The notes below the pieces were generated by a model. It did no database searches and was not told the DNA's origin. It was given only the letters and a program-made list of their open reading frames with translations. Below are positions 10,871-22,409 of a DNA stretch of 64,000 bases, one piece after another (within the stretch, counting starts at the first letter, position 1; each line of letters opens with the position of its first letter). The stretch covers positions 37,586,001-37,650,000 of the forward strand of contig JARKIP010000035.1 of assembly GCA_029990175.1 (NCBI GenBank). The letters are read 5' to 3'. The position numbers and the translations under genes were made by a program. Origin of the DNA: Petunia secreta (lineage: Eukaryota; Streptophyta; Magnoliopsida; Solanales; Solanaceae).

Positions 10871-11791
10871 ATATCAACATCCCGCAAGGGATACACGTCA
10901 CACCAAACATACCCCTTATAACTCATATGAGATATGAGCATCCGAGCTTCCTTAGAAACCCAAATTCCATTATACTCATAAGGATGCTTTAGAGCTTGGT
11001 ATGGTATCCCTAGCCTATCAACCAAAGAAGTGCTAATACAATTGCCATCGGTCTCACCAATTTTGAGCAAGTTTCCTTCATGTCCATTCACCTCAACAAC
11101 GAACATACGTCTACCCAAGTATTGTAGATCTACATCCAAGTAAAGAATTGAACATCCAAGAGTAGCATCACTATCAAACTTGGGTCTTCCTTATTCCTCC
11201 TCTAGTGGCAACACTACTAGGATAACTTCCACTTCCCGTCACTCATCCAACATTAGAAGTGTTGTTGAAAGTCGAGGAAGGAGTTGCACCATGGAACTCA
11301 TAAGATCCTCTCGTCTTGGTTCCATAGCCAATAGCACCACTCCTACTACAACTACCCATACCCCTCACGACATTGATAGAAGAACAATTCAAGCTTTTTG
11401 TAGCAAGAGCAACACCACTTCTCCAGTTACCCTTCACATGGGAATTAGGAGCATTAAATCGTTTAGCACAAATAGAAGATGCAAGCCTCCCTTTCCCCAT
11501 GGAACAACCACCACCTCCTCCCAAACTAATGGAAGGATCTCTACTACTCCCTTGCATGCCAGCGTCACTATCTTCGACTTCTTGACTAGAAACATAAGAA
11601 TCTTCACATTCATCTTCACAAGCCTCTTAGTCTTCAGAAGCCTCATGAGCATCATAGTAAACCGCTTCATCACCATACGAGCCTTGGTTCCACGAATCAT
11701 CATAACAATACCCATCATCATCAACGTAGGAACCATAGTCTCCATCATCCCCACACGAGTAGTACCCTCCATAATCATAATCCAAAGCCAT
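10871..11791 (-). pseudogene. Broken pseudoprotease ORF of non-autonomous element T
   Basis: Homologous to the first third of the 1001-residue protein of element E. The ATG is at 11791, followed by an acidic Asp/Tyr/Gly-rich N-terminus, a Gly/Ser-rich part and the start of the retropepsin-like domain. In that domain the D-S-G position reads I-G-E (LLKIGETDGNC). The frame is interrupted by an in-frame TAA within the acidic part and a TGA before the protease-like domain, and it is cut off by the Ogre-like insertion at 10870. Not functional. Confidence 0.8.
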
Positions 11792-12256
11792 AGTTGTAAC
11801 AATAAAGAGTAAAGGACCTCACAAATTCACTCCCTCACGTGTATCACTCAAAAGATGAACACTCAATTTTCTTTCCACTTGTGTATACACTCAAGGTCGT
11901 TGGCTTTTGTGACCATACTCTATTGTTCTCACCACTCAAGCCTTTTTTCAGTCAAAGACCTTCTAGATCACTTAGGAACTACAATGCCAAGATCAACTAC
12001 TAATACACCCAAGTAATGGTTCGAAATGGAGTTTATGTGACTCTATGTACGAACGCTATTTAAAGTGTGCACTTGAGGCCAAAGAAAATTCTACGACTTT
12101 AAGTAAAGCTCCAAGACATACAACACCCTAAAAGCTCATGAGTTAGTGTCAATAAAGTAGGAAAATTACCTTAGAAACACTAACCAAGAAGTACAGAAAC
12201 AAACGAAACACAAAAAACTACAAAAAAAAAAAAAAAATCGGACCCTTCATAGGGCT

Positions 12257-12292
12257 GGGCGGTCCGCCTGGGTGAGTGGGCGGTCCGCCTGG
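12257..12292 (-). repeat. Leader GGCG-NNN-CGCC pair, element T
   Basis: Two copies of GGGCGGTCCGCC on the plus strand, which is GGCG-GAC-CGCC in element sense. They lie in the leader, as in all sister elements. The LTR of the same element carries GGCG-CTC-CGCC in sense, so here leader and LTR types differ. Confidence 0.75.
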
Positions 12293-12774
12293 ACCTACTC
12301 TTCAGCTTTCTCAAAAACGTGTTTTGATGGTTTTTGCACCCAAAATCTCAACGATTTCAACCCGTTCCTCAAAATCAAAGGTACCCAAAGTTGTATTTCA
12401 CTAATCCTAACAAATCCCAATGATTTTTAACATCAAAAACTCAATAACACGATCACAATCAAGATTCAAAGCGGTTTAAGTAAGGGTTTCAAGTTGAGTT
12501 TTAATTTTTCGAGCTTTCGATCCACAACTCCAAAAATGTGATATGAGGGTACCAACTCAATGGGTAAATGATATAGAATAATCCCCAATATTTTTCATTG
12601 ATAGGGGAATCAAATCCAACAAACTCAATAATTTTTTTGTATTTTTTTCAACTTTTCACTTTTTTTTTTGTTCCTTTTTCTTTCTTTTCTCAAGAACAAT
12701 AACGACAATAATAAAGTAAAGATACGAGATAGATGAACAACGAGGAACCATGGTTTGTAAGAACAAATCCCGAG

Positions 12775-12791
12775 CCTTGCTCTGATACCAA
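12775..12791 (-). other. Primer binding site (tRNA-iMet) of element T
   Basis: Minus-strand TTGGTATCAGAGCAAGG, two bases from the LTR boundary, matching the other elements of the window. Confidence 0.85.
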
Positions 12792-12793
12792 AC

Positions 12794-13290
12794 TGATACG
12801 GGGTAAAATCATGGAAGTGATAAAATAGACGTGGAAGCAAGTAAAAACAAGATAACAAGAAATTGAGGGACGGGGAAGAACAAAAATAGAAGAAAAGAAT
12901 GGATAAAAGATTCAAACCATGAATGTATATCCGAGAGAGGAAAGGAAACTTGAACCATACAAGAAATTCATACTAGAGACAATCCAAAGCTTCAAGCTTC
13001 AACAAAAAAGGCCTTGCCTCTCTTTCTATGTCTATTCTTCAATCTAGGTTAACCAATGAAATAAAATGACTAAGTGTGGTATTTATAGATGTTCCACACT
13101 TCTAATGAAATGACATAAAAGCCCCCCACAAGTTGGGTTACACATAATAGGCCACATGGGGCTAAAATAGGAAATAACTAACTAAAACTCTGATTGCAAG
13201 GTATGGAGGCGGAGCGCCTAGATTTGGGCGGAGCGCCTGGATATTGTCTCATTTTTGGACAGTGGCTATCTGAGGCAGTGCGCCTATAAC
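12794..13290 (-). repeat. Truncated 5' LTR of element T
   Basis: About 500 bp of LTR. The U3 start is missing; the right border is approximate. Two clear GGCGGAGCGCC copies and one degraded copy lie at 13207-13287. The TATA box (sense TATAAATA) lies in the loop of a perfect 8-bp inverted repeat at 13072-13101, arms AAGTGTGG/CCACACTT. Confidence 0.7.
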
Positions 13291-13610
13291 TTGCTCTCTT
13301 TCTCTATCATCCACACTCATTAAGACAACATTATCATCAACATTGCCTCTTCCATCACCACTTTGCTCTGGTACTCTTCGTCTCTCACTTTGTTCTTGAA
13401 CAACACCCTTATCACTAGCCACTATAGCATCATATACAACAACTGCCGCATCACCAACTGCAACTTCCCCAGCCTCAACGTTTGCGCACCTTCAAGTCTT
13501 GCCATCAGTCCATCAATCAACTTATCACTCTCATCAACAAACGACACCAGATTTTTCATGAAAACCTTTCTTTTCTCCTTTGGAGTAGCAAAAAGAAATG
13601 GGATCATGAC
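13291..13610 (-). pseudogene. DUF1985-type pseudogene, exon 3
   Basis: Follows an acceptor-like TTGTAG at 13611. Encodes a segment beginning MIPFLFATPKEKRKV and then an acidic linker. The reading frame changes near 13485 (one frame carries the helix-like part, another the acidic continuation), suggesting a small indel. It runs into the truncated LTR of element T at about 13290, so the rest of the gene is lost. Confidence 0.55.
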
Positions 13611-13669
13611 CTACAACCCATCCCAACCAAAAGTTAAAAAAAAATTAAATAAATCAACCAGAGAAATAT

Positions 13670-13790
13670 AATATATGTGTAAACATATTATATATGTGTA
13701 CACATATAAGTTATGTGTACACATAGATAATATGTGTAATACATTTTTATAAGTAATATGTGTACACATATAAATAATGTGTAGACACCA
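13670..13790. repeat. TATGTGTACACATA palindrome cluster (intron 2 of DUF1985 pseudogene)
   Basis: Several copies of the palindrome ATGTGTACACAT and near variants within ~120 bp, in the intron between the two downstream exons. Equivalent clusters occur in the other introns of the same pseudogene (22410-22520, 23600-23643, 31295-31620). Confidence 0.7.
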
Positions 13791-13818
13791 AATGGACGAT
13801 AACTAAAAAATTACTAAC

Positions 13819-14432
13819 CGGGTTATCAACACGGCAAAGGATATGATCACATTCCCTCTCCTGCTTGGTACAGATCCATCTTATCATTCTTGGTTCTGTG
13901 GGTTTTTCTTCAAATCCAGGGTGCCGAAGGGTGGAATGGCTTCATATGCCCATGCAACGAATGCCCATGGGAAGCCATAAAAGTTGTATCCTTTCATTCC
14001 TAGGGACATTGGCTTGACAAGGCTCTGAATTGTCATCTCAAAGATTTTTCTCCCCCAAGGATACTTGGCGAAGAATGTGGTAGGCCTATTATCTAAGCAG
14101 ACAAACAAAGGATCAACGCTCGTACGCAAATCCTTCGAACTTATGATTGAGTACGCAAACCAAGCAAGGGAAAGTCGATATTTTATTCTGGCATCTAGAT
14201 CACTTTCACTGATCACTGTCAACAGCTCACTTCCTGAAACAACCTTTTTCCCTCCATTATGCTCAATTAACGTGTCCCACATCTGTTGCCCCTTCTCTTT
14301 CACATCCTCCAAAAAAAGATCATTGGGGTAATCATGGCAGGACAATCCCATCATTAGTGCAAATTCGTTTAGTCCAAACCAAGCATGAAGTCTATTAAAT
14401 TTGACCCATACTTTCTTTGTCTTCTTGCATGT
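13819..14432 (-). pseudogene. DUF1985 domain exon, 3' part, interrupted by element B
   Basis: Codes the core of a DUF1985-like domain (GLNEFALMMGLSCHDYPN and downstream GRKIFEMTIQSL, GFPWAFVAWAYEAIPP). This family occurs with Ulp1-type protease genes and MULE-derived genes in plants. The exon is continuous with 22102 on the far side of element B once one copy of the CATGT duplication is removed. It ends at a donor-like GTTAGT (13818). Near 13910 the frame shifts: the PRMIRWICTK-type continuation is in another frame than the main segment. With the stops in exon 1, this marks a decayed gene. Confidence 0.7.
14428..14432. repeat. Target site duplication CATGT (left) of element B
   Basis: CATGT immediately before the 5' LTR; the matching copy is at 22102-22106. 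Five bases is the normal gypsy duplication length. Confidence 0.9.
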
Positions 14433-15230
14433 TGATGCCGGCCAATCCACCACAAGGAGACCATTCACTCGGAGCCAAGCCAAGGATGTCCAAGAGGTGC
14501 ATTTATACTTGGAGATGAGAGGACTTGAGGAAGGAAGCGAGTGGAAGCCATTCCAGGTGCTCAAACTAGGCCTCACGCCTAAGGAAGAAGAGAGCCCAGC
14601 AGAGCCAGGCGCCCCGCCTGAGCCAGGCGCCCCCGCCTGGCAAGCTCACTGCCTAAGGAGCTGAAAGTGCACAGGCGCCCCGCCCGATTCCAGGCTCCCC
14701 GCCTAGCTGAAGGCCAAGCCAGGCGCCCCGCCTGATTCCAGGCACCCCGCCTAGCTGACAGCATTCCCAGGCGCCCCTCCCAGATCCCAGGCGCCCCTCC
14801 CAGCTGTGAAGGCCTATGTTTATTTTACCGTTTTGCCCTACGTGGCCTATTTTGTGAACCTTATTAGTAAGGGTATTTTAGCCATTGTGCAAGCTTGGGA
14901 AACACTATAAATAGCCAAGCTTAGCCTATTTTGAACTCAGTTTATTATTGATAGTTGATGAATATTGAACATGAGCAAGGCTCTTGGTTATTGAATGAAA
15001 CCCTTTGTTTTGGGACTTGTAGTTCTTCTAGCGGATCTAGATGAATACTCTTCCTCTCCGACCATTCTACTTGCGTGCTCGCGTTAGCTCGAGGGTAGTT
15101 GCATAGCGTAGGTGTTCTTGTCCTTCTCTCGGGGTGTAACGGAACAAGTTCTCCGTTGCTACTTGAGATTAGAGATCGAGTTACGTCTCGTTCTTATCTT
15201 TTTACTTTCCGCGTTTGATTTCCTACATCA
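14433..15230 (+). repeat. 5' LTR of element B (798 bp)
   Basis: TGATGCCGGC...CTACATCA. A GGCG-CCC-CGCC array lies at 14605-14803. The TATA box (14906-14913) sits in a perfect 8-bp inverted repeat at 14891-14922, arms AAGCTTGG/CCAAGCTT. The first ~220 bases can encode the RPFTRSQAK tail. Confidence 0.92.
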
Positions 15231-15231
15231 T

Positions 15232-15248
15232 TTGGTATCAGAGCAAGG
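15232..15248 (+). other. Primer binding site (tRNA-iMet) of element B
   Basis: TTGGTATCAGAGCAAGG one base after the 5' LTR. Confidence 0.92.
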
Positions 15249-15908
15249 CTCGGGTTTTGTTTCTACAAACCCCCGACCCTTGATTCTTCGTGCCTAGTAT
15301 CCTCTTTAAGTTTTTCTTGTTGTTGAAGTTATTAGAAAGGAGAAAATTACAAAAAATTGAAAAATTGAAAAATACAAAAATTTGGTGTAACTTGTTGATT
15401 TGGATGATTTGTGATATGGGTGTTATGGATTCTTGATCGTGATTGATTTCCCGTTACTTAGGTACCAAAATTGTTGGAATTGGTGAAGTTTGAAAAATTG
15501 AAACCCCAAAACCCCTTAAAACCCTTGAAGAACTTGTTCTTGATGAATTTTGGCTTGATTCTTGGGTTGGATTGATGTTTGATTGGAAACTTGTTATTGG
15601 GGATTGATCTTCATCGAAAAACAAACAATTCGGTACCAATTTTGTGGGATTTGAACATGTGTAACACCTACTTTGATGAATCACAATCCATTTTGAAAAC
15701 CCTTTGAAAAACCCTTGTGTTCTTGAGTTCTTGAGATTGAACCTTGATTTGATTGATTGTTTGATTGAAAATTTGATTGGGTTTTGTTAAAGAAGATCAA
15801 AAACAACTTTGGGTATCTTTGGATTGTGAAAACAAGTTGAAAACATCGGATTTGAGGCTTGAAAATCGACTTGAAACGAGTTTGGAACGAGTTGGAAAAG
15901 GCTTCAGG

Positions 15909-16049
15909 CCAGGCGCCCCGCCTGACTTGGCTACTGCCTAAGTCTAAGGCGCCCCGCCTAGATCCAGGCGCCCCGCCTAGATCCAGGCGCCCCGCCTGGA
16001 ACACTGCACAGTCTAGGCGCCCCACCTGAGTTTCAGGCGCCCCTCCTGA
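15909..16049 (+). repeat. Leader GGCG-CCC-CGCC array, element B
   Basis: Six copies of AGGCGCCCCGCCT or one-base variants in the untranslated leader. The motif type is the same as in the LTR of this element. Each copy is a self-complementary AGGCG...CGCCT with a CCC loop. Confidence 0.85.
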
Positions 16050-16479
16050 GTGCTGAAAGTGTTGTTTCGGGTAGATTTTCATAGGTATTTCCCTTTGTTT
16101 GATAACATAACATCTAGTTGGTACTACTTTGAGTAACCGATCTACTTGAATAGTGCTAACCCTTTGATTGCTCTTAAGTGATTCGTGCCTAGCAAGGAGA
16201 GTAGAATTCTAAGGAAAAGCGTAGAATCTTTTAACTCAAGTCCTTCACTTCAAAGTGCCTAGCGTTCATTGAGTCCCAATATCTCCACTCACCCCGGAGT
16301 GTGCGTGACTCGTGAATAGTTTAGTTGAGTTGAGGAGTTGCTAATCATCTACGTGAAGCTTTGGAACTACAAGTTGAGTGAAATATCCACCGCCACCCAA
16401 AAGAGTGATCCGAGTGAACACAAGTGAGGGAGCGAGTGAGGTGTTTTAACTAACTCTTGTTTCTTTCTTTGTAGGTACA

Positions 16480-19400
16480 ATGGCCAACGAAGGTCAAGAT
16501 TTCATTAAGGAGGCCTTGGCTAATCTTCTTGCCAAGATGGACCTAATGAACCAAAGGATTGACTCTCTTGAAAAGGGAGCCTCGAGTACTCAAGGTGAAC
16601 ATGGGACCCCGAGTGTCCCAATTGAAAAGGGGACCCCGAGTGTCCAAATTGAGACCGGTGAAGGCTCAAGTAGCCCTACCTTTACTCCGGAGCAAGTTGT
16701 TGAATTGCTCAATCAACAACGGGTAAAGGAGGATCGAGAGAGAATTGAACGAACGGGCATTCCCCGTATCTTGGATAATCCCCCAAGAAACTTTCCACTA
16801 CCAAGACCCGTCCGAAATGAGCAACCTCTTGAGCAAGTTGTTGAAGCTCAAGAAGGGGAGGAAGTTGATTATGGTGACGATGTGTATGGGTTTGATGATC
16901 ACTTTCAACCAAGGCGAGCTATGAATTGGGGTCGAAATGTGGATCGAGGTAGAGGCCGAGGTCGAGGGCCACCCTTAGGATATGGAGGAAGGAATGCTAG
17001 AAGGGACTATGTTGCTTATGATGATCACCATGGAGGCCAACCGGAGCCATTCCAAGGGGGTCGTGACAACAACAACAACTTTAATAGTGTGAAGCTCACT
17101 ATTCCTTCTTTCAAAGGAAGTAGTGACCCGGTGGAGTACATTGATTGGAAATTGGCTATGGAGCGTATCTTTGACACCAATGATATGCCCGATGTGAAGA
17201 AGACCAAGTATGCAATATCCTCCTTTGAATCTTTTGCTTCTACTTGGTGGGAGTCGGTGAAGAGGAATAGAAGGAGGACGGGTATGGCTATTAATCTTAC
17301 TTGGGAAGAGTTGATCCGTGTGATGGATGAGAAGTATTTGACCAACCAATACCGGGTTGAACAACAAAGGCGTCTATATGATTTGAAGCAAGGTTACAAA
17401 TCGGTTGGTGAATATTTCAATGAATTTGAGCAAATCCGAATGATCCTTGACTTAGATGATGAAGACAATGAGACGGCCATGATCCGTTTCAAAGGGGGCT
17501 TGAACCGAGACATAGCCTCACAATTGAAGTTCCACAAATATGATGATCATTACAAGCTATGTGAAGATGCGGTTGAGGCCGAGAAATGGCTCAAGGAGGA
17601 GAAATCCCTTCGCTACAAGAGTAGCACCACTACTCCAACAAGCAAACCGAAGGATTGGAAGCCTCCTACCACAAATGCAAGGTTCCCAAGTGCAAGTGGA
17701 ACAAGTGGTGCAAATGCTACCAAGGATGTGAAAAATCCGTATGAGAAGAACACACCTAATGTGGGAGGTAACTCTAAAGCTCAATTACATGCTCCTACTT
17801 CTTCTTCAATACAATGCCACAAGTGCAAGGGCTATGGTCACTTTGCTAGGGAATGTCCTACAAAGAGGACCATGATTGTTGTTGGTAATGATGCATATGA
17901 GAAAGAGAGTGAATCGGAAGATGAGGGAGTAGAGGGAGTAGAGGGAGTAGAGGAGAATGATTTGCTTGATGACACGGCGGAGGAGGAGGATCCTCATACT
18001 TTCTTGGTTGTGAGAAGGAGCCTAGGGGCTATGATTGTGGAAGATAGTGAAACCTTACAAAGGGAAAATCTTTTCCATGCTAGGTGCCGGGTCAAAGATG
18101 TTGTTTGCTCTATGATAATTGATTCCGGAAGTTGTGCAAATGTAGTGAGTCAATCACTAGTGGCTCAATTGAAGTTAACTACCATGAAGCATCCTAAACC
18201 TTACCGGTTACAATGGCTTAGTGAATGTGGAGAGCTTAAGGTGATGAAACAAGCCATGATCAAGTTTAGAATGGGTAGTTATGTTGATGAGCATTTGTTT
18301 GACGTTGTGCCTATGCAAGCATGCCACCTACTCTTAGGGAGGCCATGGCAATTCGATAGGCAAGTGGTGCATGATGGTCGTGTCAACACTTACACGGTCA
18401 AACATGAAGGGAAGAGATTTGTGCTTAAACCTCTCACTCCTAAGCAAGTAAGTGATGACTACAAGAAAATGAAGGAGTTGAGGGAGGTGGCAAAGGCCAA
18501 GTCACTCATTGAGACTAGCCCTTTGTCCAAAAGCATGGTGGCAATCCCACCTACTTCATCTACCGGTGGCATGTGTGCCATGATGCAACCGGGCGAGCTC
18601 TTGAAAGGTAATGATGGCACCAAATTTCTCCTATGCCTAGTGCACAAAGGTATGATCCTTAACTCTAATTGTGATTTTTCTTCTAACCCTTTGCCTAGTG
18701 TGTTTGAGAATGTTTTGAAGGATTTTGGTGACATGTTCCCGGATGAAATGCCGGATGGATTGCCTCCTTTGAGGGGCATTGAGCATCAAATAGACTTTGT
18801 CCCGGGATCCCAAATCCCAAACAAACCGGCCTATAGGAGCAACCCGGAGGATACAAGGGAATTGCAAAAGCAAGTTGATGAATTGCTCACTAAAGGTTTG
18901 GTAAGGGAAAGCTTGAGTCCTTGTGCCGTGCCCGTGATCCTTGTTCCCAAAAAGGACGGCACTTGGAGAATGTGTGTTGATTGTCGGGCCGTGAACAAAA
19001 TAACGGTAAAGTACCGTCATCCTATTCCCCGACTTGATGATATGTTAGATGAATTGAGCGGTTCATGTGTGTTTAGCAAAATTGACCTTAGGTCCGGCTA
19101 CCATCAAATCCGGATGAAACCCGGTGATGAGTGGAAAACCGCATTCAAGACCAAATTTGGTCTCTATGAATGGTTGGTGATGCCCTTTGGGCTCTCCAAT
19201 GCACCTAGCACTTTCATGAGGCTAATGAACCATGTTCTAAAGCCATTCATCAACAAGTTTGTGGTCGTCTATTTTGACGATATATTGATCTATAGCAAAT
19301 CAATAGACGACCATGTTGAACACCTTAGGCTAGTGCTTGAGAAGTTGAGAGCCGAAAAGCTCTATGCTAATTTTAAAAAGTGTGCCTTTGGTGTTGAGAA

Positions 19401-19500
19401 GGTGGTCTTCCTTGGGTTTGTTGTGAGTGCTCAAGGAGTGGAGGTGGATGAGTCTAAGGTAGAGGCCATACGTGATTGGCCTACTCCTACTACCAAGTGA
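16480..19500 (+). pseudogene. Gag-protease-RT part of element B polyprotein (ends at a frameshift)
   Basis: Opens at ATG 16480, directly after an acceptor-like T-rich TTTGTAG/GTACA. It encodes an N-terminal coiled-coil-like helix (about 5-35), Arg/Gly-rich segment, Gag core, CCHC knuckle CHKCKGYGHFARECP at about residue 446, retropepsin D-S-G at about 548, and RT with YFDDILIYS at about 931. It stops at 19500 because about 7 bases seem to be missing around 19491-19497 relative to elements A and C. The remaining RT connection, RNase H and integrase continue in another frame from 19501. Without frameshifting this copy could not make integrase. Confidence 0.9.
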
Positions 19501-21575
19501 GGAGCTTTCATGGTCTCGCAAGCTTTTATAGGCGATTTGTGAAGGACTTTAGCTCCATTGCCGCTCCACTCACCGAATTGGTGAAGAAAGACCAACCGTT
19601 TGTTTGGGGAGAGCCTCAAGAGAAGGCCTTCCATGAATTGAAAAGTAGGTTGAGTACCGCCCCTCTATTGCAATTGCCCGACTTCGGAAAGGCATTTGAG
19701 GTTGAATGTGATGCCTCGGGGGTGGGAATTGGTGGTGTATTAATGCAAGATAGCAAACCCATCGCCTACTTTAGTGAGAAGTTGAAAGGGGCCTCCTTGA
19801 ACTATTCTACATATGACAAGGAGTTGTATGCCCTTGTGAGAGCCCTTGCCCATTGGCAACACTATCTTTGGCCTCGTGAGTTTGTAATCAAGAGTGACCA
19901 TGAGTCACTCAAGCATTTGAGAGGCCAAGAGAAGCTCAATAAGAGACATGCCAAGTGGGTTGAATTCATTGAGTCCTTTCCATATGTTATCCAATACAAG
20001 AAAGGGAAGGACAATGTCGTGGCGGATGCGCTTTCGAGAAAGTTTGCTCTAGCCACCACTCTCACCTCTAAGCTCATGGGGTTTGAGAGCATTAAATTGA
20101 TGTATGCTCATGACCCAAAGCTAAAGAGTGTCCTTGACGCTCTAGAGAAGGGGGAGAGAGTTGAGAAATACCAATGGGTTAATGGATATATCTTTAAGAA
20201 TGGTAAAGTGTGCATACCCGAGTCCTCATGGAGGGAATTGCTTGTGCGAGAGGCACATTGTGGAGGACTCATGGGTCATTTTGGTCGGGACAAGACCTTG
20301 GCCATCCTTCGGGAACAATTCCATTGGCCAAAAATGGGGACCCATGTTGAGAAACTTTGCAACTCTTGTCTTGAATGCAAGGTTGCTAAGTCCAAGTCGA
20401 ACCCCCATGGTTTGTATACCCCACTCCCCGTGCCTACTAGTCCATGGTTGGATATCTCGATGGATTTTGTGATGGGATTACCAAGGACTAGGGGGGGCCA
20501 TGATAGCATTTATGTTGTCGTGGATAGGTTCTCCAAAATGGCGCATTTCATTCCATGTCGTAAATGTGATGATGCACAACATGTTGCTACTTTGTTTATT
20601 GATAATATCTTGAAATTGCATGGTGTGCCTCAAACCATAGTGAGTGATAGGGACACTAAGTTCCTAAGTCATTTTTGGAGGAGTTTATGGGGTGCCCTTG
20701 GCACCAAACTCTTGTTTTCTACGTCCCACCACCCCCAAACCGATGGGCAAACCGAAGTGGTGAACCGGACCTTGGGTGCTCTTCTTAGAGCCATGACCCG
20801 AGGTAAGGGTGGGACTTGGATAGATAAGCTACCTCTTATGGAGTTTGCCTACAATCGAACCGTGCATCGGATGATTGGTATAACTCCATTCGAGTGTGTG
20901 TATGGTTTTAATCCCTTGATTCCCCTTGATCTAACCCTTTTGCCAAGGGAAATGGTTGTTAATTTTGAAGGTAAAACTAGAGCCAAGGCCTTGATGGAAA
21001 TACATGCTAAGGCGAAGAAGAACTTGGAGGAAGCCTATGCAAAGGTAGCCTCTAAGAAGAACAAGGGACGCAAGAAGGTGGAACTCAAGAAGGGTGACTA
21101 TGTGTGGGTGCACTTCCGGAAAGAAAGGTTTCCAAGCATTAGAAAAGGAAAGTTAGCACCCCGTGGAGATGGCCCATTCCAAGTGCTTTCAAAGATAAAC
21201 AACAACGCCTATGTGGTCGACTTGCCAAGTGAGTATCAAGTTTCTAATACTTTCAACGTTTGTGACTTGGTTCCTTTGGATGTAGGTAATGAAGGGGTCG
21301 TGGATGATGATGCTTCGATTTCGAGGACGAAATCTTCTCAAGAAGGGGAGGATGATGCCGGGCAATCCACCACAAGGAGACCATTCACTCGGAGCCAAGC
21401 CAAGGATGTCCAAGAGGTGCATTTATACTTGGAGAGGAGAGGACTTGAGGAAGGAAGCGAGTGGAAGCCATTCCGGGTGCTCAAACTAGGCCTCACGCCT
21501 AAGGAAGAAGAGAGCCCAGCAGAGCCAGGCGCCCCGCCTGAGCCAGGCGCCCCGCCTGGCAAGCTCACTGCCTAA
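19501..21575 (+). pseudogene. RNase H-integrase part of element B polyprotein
   Basis: Continuation of the polyprotein in the shifted frame: the conserved FHGLASFYRRF after RT, RNase H (VECDASGVGIGG, STYDKELYALV), integrase zinc finger, DDE catalytic core (MDFVMGLP...SDRDTKF...HPQTDGQTE) and a GPF module. The frame reads through the polypurine tract and ends at 21575 within the 3' LTR, adding an RPFTRSQAK tail and a Pro/Gly/Ala-rich end coded by the GGCG-CCC-CGCC repeats. Confidence 0.88.
21340..21352 (+). other. Polypurine tract of element B
   Basis: AAGAAGGGGAGGA directly before the 3' LTR. It follows the ATTTCGAGGACGAAATC block (itself an inverted-repeat-like motif) common to all autonomous and non-autonomous elements here. 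Confidence 0.85.
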
Positions 21576-22101
21576 GGAGCTGAAAGTGCACAGGCGCCCC
21601 ACCCGATTCCAGGCGCCCCGCCTAGCTGACAGCATTCCCAGGCGCCCCTCCCAGATCCCAGGCGCCCCTCCCAGCTGTGAAGGCCTATGTTTATTTTACC
21701 GTTTTGCCCTACGTGGCCTATTTTGTGAACCTTATTAGTAAGGGTATTTTAGCCATTGTGCAAGCTTGGGAAACACTATAAATAGCCAAGCTTAGCCTAT
21801 TTTGAACTCAGTTTATTATTGATAGTTGATGAATGTTGAACATGAGCAAGGCTCTTGGTTATTGAATGAAACCCTTTGTTTTGGGACTTGTAGTTCTTCT
21901 AGCGGATCTAGATGAATACTCTTCCTCTCCGACCATTCTACTTGCGTGCTCGCGTTAGCTCGAGGGTAGTTGCATAGCGTAGGTGTTCTTGTCCTTCTCT
22001 CGGGGTGTAATGGAACAAGTTCTCCGTTGCTACTTGAGATTAGAGATCGAGTTACGTCTCGTTCTTATCTTTTTACTTTCCGCGTTTGATTTCCTACATC
22101 A
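21353..22101 (+). repeat. 3' LTR of element B (749 bp)
   Basis: Nearly identical to the 5' LTR outside the repeat array, but with a shorter GGCG-CCC-CGCC array (21525-21674). TATA hairpin at 21762-21793 with the same arms. CATGT duplication follows at 22102. Confidence 0.92.
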
Positions 22102-22354
22102 CATGTTATGGTCTGCAATCGGAGCCCATGGACTAGTTTTGGAGGAAAAATGGCTTTATCACTCAGACACATCAAGTGCCCAAATACTGACTTTTGAAAT
22201 TCTTCCAACATATCCATATTGGTCAAGGCATCTCGAAACTTCTTCATTCCCTAGAAAGGGAGGATCTTTGAGTGATCTTGGCCACGGTGAACTCTCCATG
22301 TTCCTCCATAAAGGTCCTGATATTCATATCAGGATGGAAAGTCCTTGTGCCCTC
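22102..22354 (-). pseudogene. DUF1985-type exon 2, 5' part (right of element B)
   Basis: Minus-strand exon part joining the segment at 14432. It encodes a region upstream of the DUF1985 core with the Lys-Phe-Arg-Asp...FGHLMCLSDKAIFPP part in one frame and the preceding FHPDMNIRTFMEEHGEFTVAK part in another, so at least one frameshift lies near 22255. The exon start at 22354 (after TTGAG) is tentative. Confidence 0.55.
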
Positions 22355-22409
22355 CTCAACATACAAATGATTAAGAGATATTGATTAGTTTCATTTTTTC
22401 AAACATCAT

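Larger units (their letters stand above)
10871..13290 (-). mobile_element. Non-autonomous gypsy-type element T (truncated at both ends)
   Basis: Minus-strand relative of elements D and E: truncated 5' LTR on the right, iMet primer site, leader and the beginning of the pseudoprotease ORF. The Ogre-like LTR is inserted at the left boundary, where homology to D resumes base for base. The right end of the LTR is lost into the DUF1985 pseudogene around 13290. Confidence 0.8.
14433..22101 (+). mobile_element. Complete Ty3/gypsy LTR retrotransposon B
   Basis: A 7669-bp plus-strand element with two LTRs, an iMet primer site, a 1.2-kb leader, a frameshifted Gag-Pol ORF and a polypurine tract, flanked by CATGT. 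It is inserted in an exon of the DUF1985 pseudogene. The LTRs differ in length (798 and 749 bp), almost entirely because the GGCG-CCC-CGCC array has lost or gained a unit. Confidence 0.95.

Noticed and set aside
10819..11139. A 106-codon minus-strand open frame ending in VIPDFGLNSRRVGFQI
   Set aside because: It is a chimera: the pseudoprotease frame of element T running across the junction into the end of the Ogre-like LTR.
11180..11812. A 210-codon plus-strand Ser/Thr/Ile-rich frame
   Set aside because: Antisense shadow of the acidic, Gly-rich pseudoprotease ORF of element T.
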